Assembly (NCBI GenBank): GCA_024403005.1
Contig: JAKSSQ010000074.1
Coordinates: forward strand, 1 to 8,409
Length of the DNA: 8,409 nt
Source: Clostridia bacterium
GTDB lineage: Bacteria > Bacillota > Clostridia > Peptostreptococcales > Anaerovoracaceae
Direction of reading: 5' to 3'
The translations under genes were made by a program, and so were the position numbers. The notes beneath the pieces are model-generated. The model saw nothing but the letters and a program-made list of their open reading frames with translations. It had not been told where the DNA came from and did not search any database. Shown piece by piece: positions 1 to 6,276 of this stretch (position 1 is the stretch's first letter; each line of letters begins with the position of its first letter).

Positions 1-477
1 GCGAAGGTCGCCCACATCCTGAGCCAGGCCCTGCATTTCACCGATTCCTCTGTATACTCTGTCCAGGCTTTCCCTTACCTGTTTAAAAGAATTGCTCAAT
101 CTTTCGTCAAGGGTGTTCTGCAGTTTTTCGTCTACGGTTACCCTTATCTTTTCCATCTGGATGGCATTGTCGTTCTGCAGTGCGTTCAGACGGTTTTCCA
201 TGGTAGCGCGCAGATATTCCATGCGCCTGTCCTGCTGCATGGTGGTGTCGCTTAAGGTTCTGCTTATCTCGGACAGCCCGCTGCTTAAAGTCTGGGCATT
301 TTCCTTTCGAATCTCGGAAATATCCCTGCGGGTTTCTTCGATGTCTCTGCGAACTTCTTCGGAAGACCTGTTGGCTTCAGCCATATCCTTCCTTACACCG
401 CTCAGAGAAACAGCCAGAAAAACAATTACCAGTATTAAAATTACAATTGCTCCGATGAGCACATAAGTTAACTGCAA
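1..477 (-). CDS. rmuC: RmuC, DNA recombination/repair protein (N-terminal part, cut by window edge)
   Basis: The first 159 codons are visible; the C-terminal nuclease-like domain lies outside the window. Residues about 4-24 form one hydrophobic membrane anchor (start MQLTYVLIGAIV). A long charged coiled coil follows (about 28-110), rich in Glu, Arg and Gln. The hallmark RmuC entry then appears: MEKIRVTVDEKLQ, then LDERLSNSFKQV, then GEMQGLAQDVGDL at the window edge. RmuC limits inversions at short inverted repeats and belongs to the PD-(D/E)XK nuclease superfamily; both statements come from the family, not from these residues. The start is TTG at 477-475, because the only nearby ATG is in another frame that soon stops, and GGAGG lies 8 nt upstream of the TTG. 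The gene has its own promoter and is separated from the upstream YibE/F gene by a terminator. Confidence 0.93.
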   Translation of the reverse strand, partial: MQLTYVLIGAIVILILVIVFLAVSLSGVRKDMAEANRSSEEVRRDIEETRRDISEIRKENAQTLSSGLSEISRTLSDTTMQQDRRMEYLRATMENRLNALQNDNAIQMEKIRVTVDEKLQNTLDERLSNSFKQVRESLDRVYRGIGEMQGLAQDVGDLR

Positions 478-485
478 TTTCGTAT

Positions 486-490
486 CCTCC
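486..490 (-). promoter_or_regulatory. Ribosome binding site of rmuC (decides a TTG start)
   Basis: The minus strand reads GGAGG at 490-486, 8 nt before TTG at 477-475. This is the best Shine-Dalgarno match upstream of the RmuC reading frame, and it places translation at a non-ATG codon directly before the membrane anchor. Confidence 0.75.
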
Positions 491-500
491 GGAATACTAT

Positions 501-509
501 ATTATACCA
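501..509 (-). promoter_or_regulatory. Extended -10 promoter for rmuC
   Basis: The minus strand reads TGGTATAAT, a perfect TATAAT hexamer (506-501) preceded by the TGn extension. The hexamer 17 bp upstream (TATCCA, 529-524) matches the -35 consensus poorly, as is common for extended -10 promoters. Transcription would begin near 494, leaving a very short leader before the ribosome binding site. Confidence 0.6.
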
Positions 510-543
510 TGCCCTTCGCCCTTTGGATAGTTTACATTGGGGC

Positions 544-612
544 CGGGGGTGCTTTAACACTTTAGCACGCTAAAGGGGGACGGGGGTGCTTTAACGCTTT
601 AGCAGGCTAAAG
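544..612. repeat. Two tandem copies of a 32-bp palindrome-containing repeat
   Basis: Copies at 544-575 and 581-612 match at 30 of 32 positions. Each begins CGGGGGTGCTTTAAC and ends with a perfect dyad, CTTTAGC-NN-GCTAAAG. One mismatch falls in the two-base centre of the dyad (AC in the first copy, AG in the second), so both keep a perfect stem. The copies lie between the YibE/F terminator and the rmuC promoter, outside any gene. They are not followed by a T tract in either direction, so they do not look like standard terminators. They could belong to a dispersed intergenic repeat family or be a binding site; the window alone cannot tell. Confidence 0.75.
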
Positions 613-620
613 TGCGGGAT

Positions 621-646
621 AAACAAAAACGGACCCGAAGGTCCGT
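621..646 (-). terminator. Intrinsic terminator after the YibE/F gene
   Basis: On the minus strand a 7-bp stem, ACGGACC / GGTCCGT, is closed by a TTCG tetraloop of the stable C(UUCG)G type. It is followed at once by TTTTGTTT. It starts 7 nt after the TAG stop of the YibE/F gene, so it marks the end of the obg-to-YibE/F transcript. Confidence 0.88.
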
Positions 647-653
647 TAGTTTG

Positions 654-2048
654 CTATTTATCTTCTTTTTTGTCGAATCCTTCGTAGAAGAACCCCGTAA
701 ATCTGGAAGCATCCCTCTTCTTTGCAGGCTTGGGGAATTCTTCCTTAACGATTTCTTCGGAAGCCGTCTGGCCGATAATCTTTGCGCCCGGCTGCAGAAT
801 TGTAACCGGAGCATCTGGATCGTAGTCGTCGCTGGGCTTAACGTTTTCGAGAGCTCTAACCCTCTTATTCGTGTAGAGCAGCGCGCAGATCGCGGATGTT
901 AAGGGCATTGTGAGCAGAATTGCCGATGACCCAATCAGGGCCTGCAGGATTTCCACTACGATATTTTCTCTGTTCAGCAACTCCATTAAAGAGCTGGAAT
1001 AAGTTATCAGCAGCAGTATGGAGCACAGGTTTGAACCAATATAAGCCAGAACCAGCGTATTGGCCATGGTGCCCATGACGTCTCTTCCGATAGTTAAACC
1101 GGACTTGAACAGTTCGCCGAAACCGAGCTCGGGAGCTCTGTAGTGAACTTCGTGCAGAGAAGACGAAATGTCCATCGCAACGTCCATTACGGCGCCCATT
1201 GCACCGATAACGATCATGCCGAAAATAAGGGATCTCAGGTTGATTTCAACACCGCTGTCCAGGTAGCCCAGATAGATGGAATGTTCGTCCAGCATACCGG
1301 TGAGCATAAGGATTTTATCAAAGAATACTTCCAGAATAGCTGCTACGAGTACGCCGAAAGAGCAGCCGAGAATTGTGGTCAGCGCCTTTTCGGTTGCGCC
1401 GCTGGTAACCAGAAGCGTCATTACGATAGTGTAAACGCAGGTTATGCAGACCATTACGTAGACGTTATATCCTGCCAGAATGGAAGGCACGAAGACCATA
1501 AAGACCATCATGCAGGTAAATACCAGGGAAATGAGTGTGTTCAGGCCCTTAAGATGGCCGAAGAACAGCAGCCCTGCGCCGAACAGCAGACCGAAAGCTA
1601 TAATCTTGCCGAGTCTGTAGAATCCGCCGAATACCCAGTCTGCATCCCCTTCCGACGTTCCGTAGTTGTAAACAACTATCTTGTCGCCGGGTTCAACAGG
1701 TCTTTCGTGGTTGCCTGCAGTGTAATTGTCGAATGTCTGGGCAGCCTTTACCTTTTCTCCCTTGAACTCGCCGGTCTTGATCTTCGCATAGAAGTACATG
1801 CGGCTGTCTTCGAAGGTCGCTTCGCCGGTGTCGTAGCTTTCCGTGGTAATTTTGCCTACGGATTCAACGACAGCCCGCTCTGCATAAGCTCCATCCACGT
1901 GCATAATATCCAGGTTTCTGCACACAAAAGCGCTGGCACCCAGTATAAAAACGATGGAAAAAGCCACTGTAATAAGCCAGACCATTAAACTTTTCCTGGT
2001 CTTGGCAGCTTCCTGTTTTCTGTTTCTTTTTCTTCTGGTTGTTTCCAT
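654..2048 (-). CDS. YibE/F family multi-pass membrane protein
   Basis: 464 residues. A basic N-terminus (METTRRKRNRKQ) precedes a membrane segment at about 21-43. A soluble domain of about 100 residues follows (44-145), likely outside the cytoplasm and holding a small beta-rich region (KGEKVKAAQTFDNY, then GDKIVVYNYG). Seven more hydrophobic segments follow at roughly 148-166, 170-192, 195-216, 222-243, 271-293, 329-350 and 364-392. The family signature is clear: GAMGAVMDVAMDISSSLHEV near 282-301, then GRDVMGTMANTLVLAYIGSN near 321-340. A hydrophilic tail of about 70 residues (396-464) follows the last segment. The family is linked to export in older literature, but its biochemical role is not established. 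ATG at 2048 follows the TIGR03936 stop by 9 nt with only a weak GGA ahead of it, suggesting coupled translation. It is last in its operon. Confidence 0.88.
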   Translation of the reverse strand: METTRRKRNRKQEAAKTRKSLMVWLITVAFSIVFILGASAFVCRNLDIMHVDGAYAERAVVESVGKITTESYDTGEATFEDSRMYFYAKIKTGEFKGEKVKAAQTFDNYTAGNHERPVEPGDKIVVYNYGTSEGDADWVFGGFYRLGKIIAFGLLFGAGLLFFGHLKGLNTLISLVFTCMMVFMVFVPSILAGYNVYVMVCITCVYTIVMTLLVTSGATEKALTTILGCSFGVLVAAILEVFFDKILMLTGMLDEHSIYLGYLDSGVEINLRSLIFGMIVIGAMGAVMDVAMDISSSLHEVHYRAPELGFGELFKSGLTIGRDVMGTMANTLVLAYIGSNLCSILLLITYSSSLMELLNRENIVVEILQALIGSSAILLTMPLTSAICALLYTNKRVRALENVKPSDDYDPDAPVTILQPGAKIIGQTASEEIVKEEFPKPAKKRDASRFTGFFYEGFDKKEDK

Positions 2049-2057
2049 AATGTCCGA

Positions 2058-2744
2058 TTAAAAAGATTCGGGAAGCGCAACGAGATTGCCGTCGATAACG
2101 ACGTACATGTTGAGTCTGCACACGCGCAGGCGTTCCTTGTCGAAGGGCTGGCCGCTGAATCTGCACAGAGCTTCTGTAAGGTTCACCGGGTTAAGCGTTT
2201 CGTTGGGAGCACTGCGCAGCACCATGCGGAGCATGGTTCCGTCGGCAGCTTCGTCGACAATAGTAAGCTGACTGATCCAATTCTTTACGTCTTTCTCAAC
2301 CATCGTCTTAGTCTTCTTGTCGCGCTTGAAGATATTTACTACATCCTGCATTATAAACTCTTCTGCGTTAAGATTCTGTGAAGATGGCACGAAAACTATG
2401 TATTCACTCCATTCAACCTTGGAAGAAGAGTTCTTGAACGCAAAGGGAACTTCCCTGCAGAATGTAAACTTGATTCCTTCGGGAAGCGCGGAATTCATGC
2501 CGTCCAGCAGCTGCTGAGGCGTGTATTCCACTTCGGAATCCAGTTCAAAGTAATCCATTTCCGTCTCAAAACCGAGGGAAAGCGGATGTACGATGTTAAT
2601 TTTTTCGTGGGGATTGAACCCCTGGGAATATGCGGGCTTAATTCCGGATTTCTTAATGCAGCGCTTAAAAAGTCTCTGCAGATCCAGGTGGGAAATAAAG
2701 CGCATATTATCTTTTTTGTAAAAGCCGAACAGATATCTACGCAT
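2058..2744 (-). CDS. TIGR03936 / DUF2344 radical-SAM-associated protein
   Basis: 228 residues, a usual length for the stand-alone form of this family. The N-terminus carries the family motifs: FGFYKKDNMRFISHLDLQRL (about 6-25), then AYSQGFNPHEKINIVHPLSLG (about 38-58, first residues AYSQGFNPHEK), then a DYFELDSE segment. It has no Cys cluster of its own and is not a radical SAM enzyme. It is the constant partner of TIGR03960 and in some bacteria is fused to it, so a shared reaction is likely but unknown. Resemblance of this family to tRNA-modification-type partners is only a suggestion. The ATG at 2744 overlaps the last 8 nt of TIGR03960 and uses a strong GGAGG located inside that gene's end. 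It has no membrane segment and should be cytoplasmic. Confidence 0.9.
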   Translation of the reverse strand: MRRYLFGFYKKDNMRFISHLDLQRLFKRCIKKSGIKPAYSQGFNPHEKINIVHPLSLGFETEMDYFELDSEVEYTPQQLLDGMNSALPEGIKFTFCREVPFAFKNSSSKVEWSEYIVFVPSSQNLNAEEFIMQDVVNIFKRDKKTKTMVEKDVKNWISQLTIVDEAADGTMLRMVLRSAPNETLNPVNLTEALCRFSGQPFDKERLRVCRLNMYVVIDGNLVALPESF

Positions 2745-4593
2745 AAATACCTCCGAATTTGCACTCTGTGTACTTATTTATTGCGCAGCCGTTGCAGCCT
2801 CTTCTGCAGTCCGGTGTGGTGTTTTCGCCAAGAGCCTTTCTCCATTCACGGAGGAAGAACTCGTCACTTACGCCGCAGTCGAGCAGGCCCCAGGGCACTG
2901 CGGAACCGGGTTCGATATCGTTGACCGCAAAGTAATTGCTGTCGATACCTGTCTTTTCCAGAGCTTTTACCCAGGCATCCTTGGCGAAGCCTTCTGTCCA
3001 GGAATCGAAGCAGGCGCCCATCTTGTGAGCTTCCAGCATGGTCTTGCACAGTTCCCTGCCGCCCCTTGCAAATACTGCTTCCAGGACGCTTGTATAGGAA
3101 CCGTGATATCTGTATGTTACGCCCTTAATCTTCTTAAGCTTGTCGCGCAGATATACGTGCTTTGCTTCGAATTCTTCCAGGGTGTTCTGGCGAACCCACT
3201 GGAACGGTGTATAGGGTTTGGGAACGAAGTTGGAAACGGAAACAGCAACGCTGTAGCGGCCTACTTTGCCGCCGTTGCGTGCGCGTGCCATCTCCATGAT
3301 TCTTGATGCCAGATCCGCAATTCCGTCCAGATCTTCGTAGGTTTCTGTGGGAAGACCCATCATAAAGTAGAGCTTTACGGAAGTCCAGCCCAGGTCGAAG
3401 GCCTGGCTTAAAGCGCCGAAAATATCGTCTTCCGTAATGTTCTTGTTTATAACGTTTCTGAGCCTCTGAGTACCAGCTTCCGGAGCAAAAGTAAGGCCTG
3501 TCTTCCTTACGCCCTGGATTTCGTCCATAATTGTGAAACTGAAATTATCCAGTCTTAAAGAAGGCAGAGAAAGGCTTACCTGGTGCTCTTTGCAGTAGCC
3601 CATGAGTTCAAGAACCAGCGGTTCAAACTGGGTGTAGTCCGATGTGGAAAGGCTCAGAAGAGAAAGCTCTTCGTGGCCGCTGTTTTCCAGCTGAGTCTTT
3701 GCGATATCCACGATTTCGTCCTTATCTCTGTCGCGAACAGGTCTGTAGATCATGCCGGCCTGGCAGAATCTGCAGCCTCTTGTGCAGCCGCGGAAAAGCT
3801 CTGCAACCGCTCTGTCGTGAACCACTTCAATAAGGGGAACGATGTTTTCTCTGGGGAATTCAACGTCGTTAATATCGTCTACGATGGCCTTTAAAATCTT
3901 GTCGGGAGCGCCGTCCCACAGCTTCTTATAGCCTGTAAACCTGCCGTCTTCTGCATATTTCGGTTCGTAGAAAGCAGGAATATATACGCCCTGAAGTTTA
4001 GAAATTTCTTTATAGAATTCCAGCTTACTTCTGCCCTGCTTCTTAAATTCGCCTCTTATGCTGCAAATCTTGGGAAGCAGAATTTCGCCGTCGCCGATAA
4101 GAACCACATCCACAAAATCTGCAATGGGTTCCGGATTAAAGGCGCACGGGCCGCCAACGATAATAATCGGATCGGATTCGCTTCTCTCTGCGGAAAGCAG
4201 AGGAATTCCGGCCAGTCTCATCATCATGAGGATGTTGGAATAGCTCAATTCGTACTGGAGCGTGAAGCCAACGAAATCCATTTCACCCAGAGGAGTCTTT
4301 GTTTCCAGCGTGAAAAGAGGAACGCCGGCCTCTTCCATTGCGGTCATCATGTCCCTCGCAGGAGTAAAGCAGCGTTCGCAGTATATGTCGTCCTTCTTGT
4401 TGAGAATATTGTAAAGAATATTCAGACCTGTATAGGACATGCCTATTTCGTATGTGTCCGGGAAACAGAACGCAAAACGAACCGTCTCTTCGGACGGATT
4501 TTTAATTACACTGTGCAGCTCTCCGCCAATATGCCTGGCGGGCTGCTCTACCTTGAGCAGCAGGCTGTCCAGTTCCTTCTGTACGTTACTCAT
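2737..4593 (-). CDS. TIGR03960 family B12-binding-domain radical SAM protein
   Basis: 618 residues, normal for the family. The N-terminal part (about 35-180) has the fold pattern of a cobalamin-binding-type domain (FCFPDTYEIGMSYTGL, then IIIVGGPCAFNPEPIADFVD, then IGDGE), but I do not see the DxHxxG motif of classical B12 binding. The radical SAM core starts near 255 with RGCTRGCRFCQAG, whose Cys270, Cys274 and Cys277 would hold the 4Fe-4S cluster. LTFAPEAGTQRLRNVINK (367-384) and KLYFMMGLPTET (407-418) are typical core strands. The C-terminus has four more cysteines (596, 600, 603, 611), as this family often does, perhaps for a second metal site. The substrate is unknown. ATG at 4593 overlaps the obg stop by 8 nt (ATGAGTAA) and lacks a good ribosome binding site, so it probably depends on obg translation. 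It is followed by its usual partner TIGR03936. Confidence 0.93.
   Translation of the reverse strand: MSNVQKELDSLLLKVEQPARHIGGELHSVIKNPSEETVRFAFCFPDTYEIGMSYTGLNILYNILNKKDDIYCERCFTPARDMMTAMEEAGVPLFTLETKTPLGEMDFVGFTLQYELSYSNILMMMRLAGIPLLSAERSESDPIIIVGGPCAFNPEPIADFVDVVLIGDGEILLPKICSIRGEFKKQGRSKLEFYKEISKLQGVYIPAFYEPKYAEDGRFTGYKKLWDGAPDKILKAIVDDINDVEFPRENIVPLIEVVHDRAVAELFRGCTRGCRFCQAGMIYRPVRDRDKDEIVDIAKTQLENSGHEELSLLSLSTSDYTQFEPLVLELMGYCKEHQVSLSLPSLRLDNFSFTIMDEIQGVRKTGLTFAPEAGTQRLRNVINKNITEDDIFGALSQAFDLGWTSVKLYFMMGLPTETYEDLDGIADLASRIMEMARARNGGKVGRYSVAVSVSNFVPKPYTPFQWVRQNTLEEFEAKHVYLRDKLKKIKGVTYRYHGSYTSVLEAVFARGGRELCKTMLEAHKMGACFDSWTEGFAKDAWVKALEKTGIDSNYFAVNDIEPGSAVPWGLLDCGVSDEFFLREWRKALGENTTPDCRRGCNGCAINKYTECKFGGIYA
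2750..2754 (-). promoter_or_regulatory. Ribosome binding site of the TIGR03936 gene, inside the upstream gene
   Basis: GGAGG at 2754-2750 sits 5 nt before ATG 2744 and is read in the upstream gene as part of the codons for Phe-Gly-Gly. A terminating ribosome on TIGR03960 would sit on this site, which favours coupled translation of the pair. Confidence 0.75.
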
Positions 4594-5875
4594 CGTAATA
4601 TTCGAAATCGTAGTCTATAACGGTAATGATGTCGCCTTCGTCCAGACCCATTTCCAGCATTCTGTCGATAGCGCCGTTGTCTTCTATGTAGCGATAAAGA
4701 TATCTGAGAGAGCCTGCGTCGTTGAAGTTTGTGGAATTGAAGATCTTTTCCAGCTGTTTGCCCCAAACGTGGAAGCCTTCTGCTGTCTCTTCGATGTAGA
4801 TTTCTCTGTAATCTTCTTCGTCTTCGGGATTCTTATCAACAAAGAATGCGGTTTCTTCTTCGGGCTCATCCTCCAGGTTCTGCAGCATGTTGTAAGCTGC
4901 GTTCAGTACGTCCTGGACTCCTTCGTGAATTGGTGCGCTGCAGGGGTAGCATGTGTAACCCTTGCCTTCTACATAAGCCTTGAATTCTTCGTAGCGCTGC
5001 CAGTCTTCGTCGCTGTAGAGCATGTCTGTCTTGTTAGCGCAGACAATCTGCGGCTTTTTAGCCAGCTTAGCGCTGTAGGATTCAAGTTCGTTGTTAATCT
5101 TATCGAAATCTTCGATGGGGTCTCTTCCTTCGCTGCCGGAAATATCTACAACGTGAATAATGATTCTCGTTCTTTCGATATGCTTAAGGAAGTCCAGACC
5201 CAGACCCTGGCCTTCGGATGCACCTTCAATGAGGCCGGGAATATCTGCCATTACAAAGCTGCCGCCGTACATGCCTACTACGCCCAGGTTGGGTGTGAGG
5301 GTTGTAAAGTGGTAGTTTGCAATCTTGGGATTTGCACTTGTGGAAACGGAGAGGAATGTAGATTTTCCAACGTTTGGATAGCCTACAAGACCTACATCTG
5401 CGATTAACTTGAGCTCCAGTTCTACCTGGCGTTCTCTTGCAAATCCGCCTGCTTCTGCGAAGTTGGGCGCCTGGCGTACGGAGTTCTTAAAGAGAACATT
5501 GCCCTTGCCGCCTCTGCCGCCCTTAGCAGCTATAACAGACTGGCCGTCTTTAATAAGGTCTGCCATAACAGCGTTGCTTTCAACATCCTTAACAACGGTG
5601 CCAACGGGAACCTTGATAATAAGGTCTTCGCCGTCCTTACCGAACTGCTGTCTGCCTCTGCCGTCTTCTCCGCGTTCAGCTTCGTATTTAGTTCTGTACT
5701 TAAAGTCCATGAGGGTACGAAGGTTGCGGTCTGCAACGATTACAACGTCGCCGCCCTTGCCGCCGTTACCTCCGTCCGGGCCGCCCTGGGGTACGTTAGC
5801 TTCTCTTCTGAAAGAAACCGCACCGTTGCCGCCCTTACCGGACTTAATATTAATTTTTGCCTTATCAATAAACAT
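4586..5875 (-). CDS. obg: Obg/CgtA GTPase, ribosome assembly factor
   Basis: 429 residues, nearly identical in length to Bacillus Obg. The glycine-rich Obg fold spans 1-158 (FIDKAKINIKSGKGGNGAVS, then GGPDGGNGGKGGDV). The GTPase domain follows: P-loop GYPNVGKS (165-172), switch I with TT at 191-192, DIPG (211-214), NKTD (281-284) and a G5-like SAP (313-315). The C-terminal OCT domain (about 355-429) ends in an acidic DFEYYDE. Obg binds the 50S subunit and links its late assembly to GTP/ppGpp levels. The start is ATG 5875, giving the canonical MFIDKAK; in-frame codons upstream form an unrelated sequence. AAGG lies about 9 nt upstream, a moderate ribosome binding site. A strong terminator separates it from rpmA, and no clear promoter is seen between. 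TIGR03960 starts inside its stop codon region. Confidence 0.97.
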   Translation of the reverse strand: MFIDKAKINIKSGKGGNGAVSFRREANVPQGGPDGGNGGKGGDVVIVADRNLRTLMDFKYRTKYEAERGEDGRGRQQFGKDGEDLIIKVPVGTVVKDVESNAVMADLIKDGQSVIAAKGGRGGKGNVLFKNSVRQAPNFAEAGGFARERQVELELKLIADVGLVGYPNVGKSTFLSVSTSANPKIANYHFTTLTPNLGVVGMYGGSFVMADIPGLIEGASEGQGLGLDFLKHIERTRIIIHVVDISGSEGRDPIEDFDKINNELESYSAKLAKKPQIVCANKTDMLYSDEDWQRYEEFKAYVEGKGYTCYPCSAPIHEGVQDVLNAAYNMLQNLEDEPEEETAFFVDKNPEDEEDYREIYIEETAEGFHVWGKQLEKIFNSTNFNDAGSLRYLYRYIEDNGAIDRMLEMGLDEGDIITVIDYDFEYYDE

Positions 5876-5956
5876 AACAATCTGCCTTATAAAACAACTT
5901 TGAAACCGGAGCTTCGGGCCCTTGCCGTGACCCAATGCATTTCCGGCAAATCTGAC

Positions 5957-5985
5957 AAAAAGGCCTCTGGATAACCAGAGGCCTT
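5957..5985 (-). terminator. Strong intrinsic terminator after rpmA
   Basis: On the minus strand an 11-bp perfect stem, AAGGCCTCTGG / CCAGAGGCCTT, with loop TTAT, is followed by TTTGTC. With the TT that ends the stem this gives a run of five T. It begins 7 nt after the rpmA stop. It separates the two ribosomal protein genes from obg, although no promoter is evident before obg, so it may act as a partial terminator that lowers downstream expression. Confidence 0.9.
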
Positions 5986-5991
5986 AATTGA

Positions 5992-6252
5992 TTATGCTTC
6001 CTGAGAATATACACTAACCTGCTTGCGGGTCTTGTCTTTTCTTTCGAACTTTACAACGCCGTCCTGCATAGCGAACAGTGTGTCATCTCCGCCCTTGCCT
6101 ACGTTATTGCCCGGGTGAATCTTTGTGCCTCTCTGGCGAACAAGAATTGTACCTGCGCTAACGAACTGGCCGTCGGCTCTCTTAACTCCAAGACGTTTCG
6201 ACTCGGAATCGCGGCCGTTCTTAGAGCTACCTACACCTTTTTTACTTGCCAT
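5992..6252 (-). CDS. rpmA: Ribosomal protein L27
   Basis: 86 residues. The N-terminus reads MASKKGVGSSKNGRDSESKR, followed by LGVKRADGQFVSAGTILVRQ and RGTKIHPGNNVGKGGDDTLF, which is L27 throughout. L27 sits in the 50S subunit with its N-terminal tail reaching toward the peptidyl transferase centre. ATG 6252 is preceded by GGAGGT at 6266-6261, and an in-frame TAA occurs just upstream of the ATG, so no longer form exists. Many Bacillota L27 proteins carry about nine extra residues ending in Phe that are removed by the protease Prp; here the protein begins directly at the mature-like sequence. It is 24 nt behind rplU, with no room for prp in between, and forms the end of a two-gene transcript. 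Confidence 0.98.
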   Translation of the reverse strand: MASKKGVGSSKNGRDSESKRLGVKRADGQFVSAGTILVRQRGTKIHPGNNVGKGGDDTLFAMQDGVVKFERKDKTRKQVSVYSQEA

Positions 6253-6276
6253 AAGTTTTTACCTCCGATCCTTGCC

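Noticed and set aside
544..612. CRISPR-like or terminator reading of the twin repeat
   Set aside because: Only two copies with a 5-bp gap, no spacers of CRISPR length, and no T tract after either dyad.
1143..1988. Plus-strand open frame opposite the YibE/F gene (281 codons)
   Set aside because: Antisense shadow: rich in His, Gln and Asn as the complement of membrane-protein codons, with no recognisable domain.
4439..5407. Long plus-strand open frame opposite obg and the start of TIGR03960 (322 codons)
   Set aside because: It spans two overlapping real genes on the other strand, has no plausible ribosome binding site or family features, and reflects rare use of codons whose complement would be stops.
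5876..5935. 20-residue N-terminal extension of Obg from a TTG at 5935
   Set aside because: The canonical Obg start MFIDKAK is at 5875 and has its own moderate ribosome binding site; the extra residues match nothing in the family.
5906..5946. Possible regulatory hairpin in the obg leader (CCGGA / TCCGG)
   Set aside because: Only 5 bp of stem with a 31-nt loop and no supporting inner pairs; not strong enough to list as a feature.
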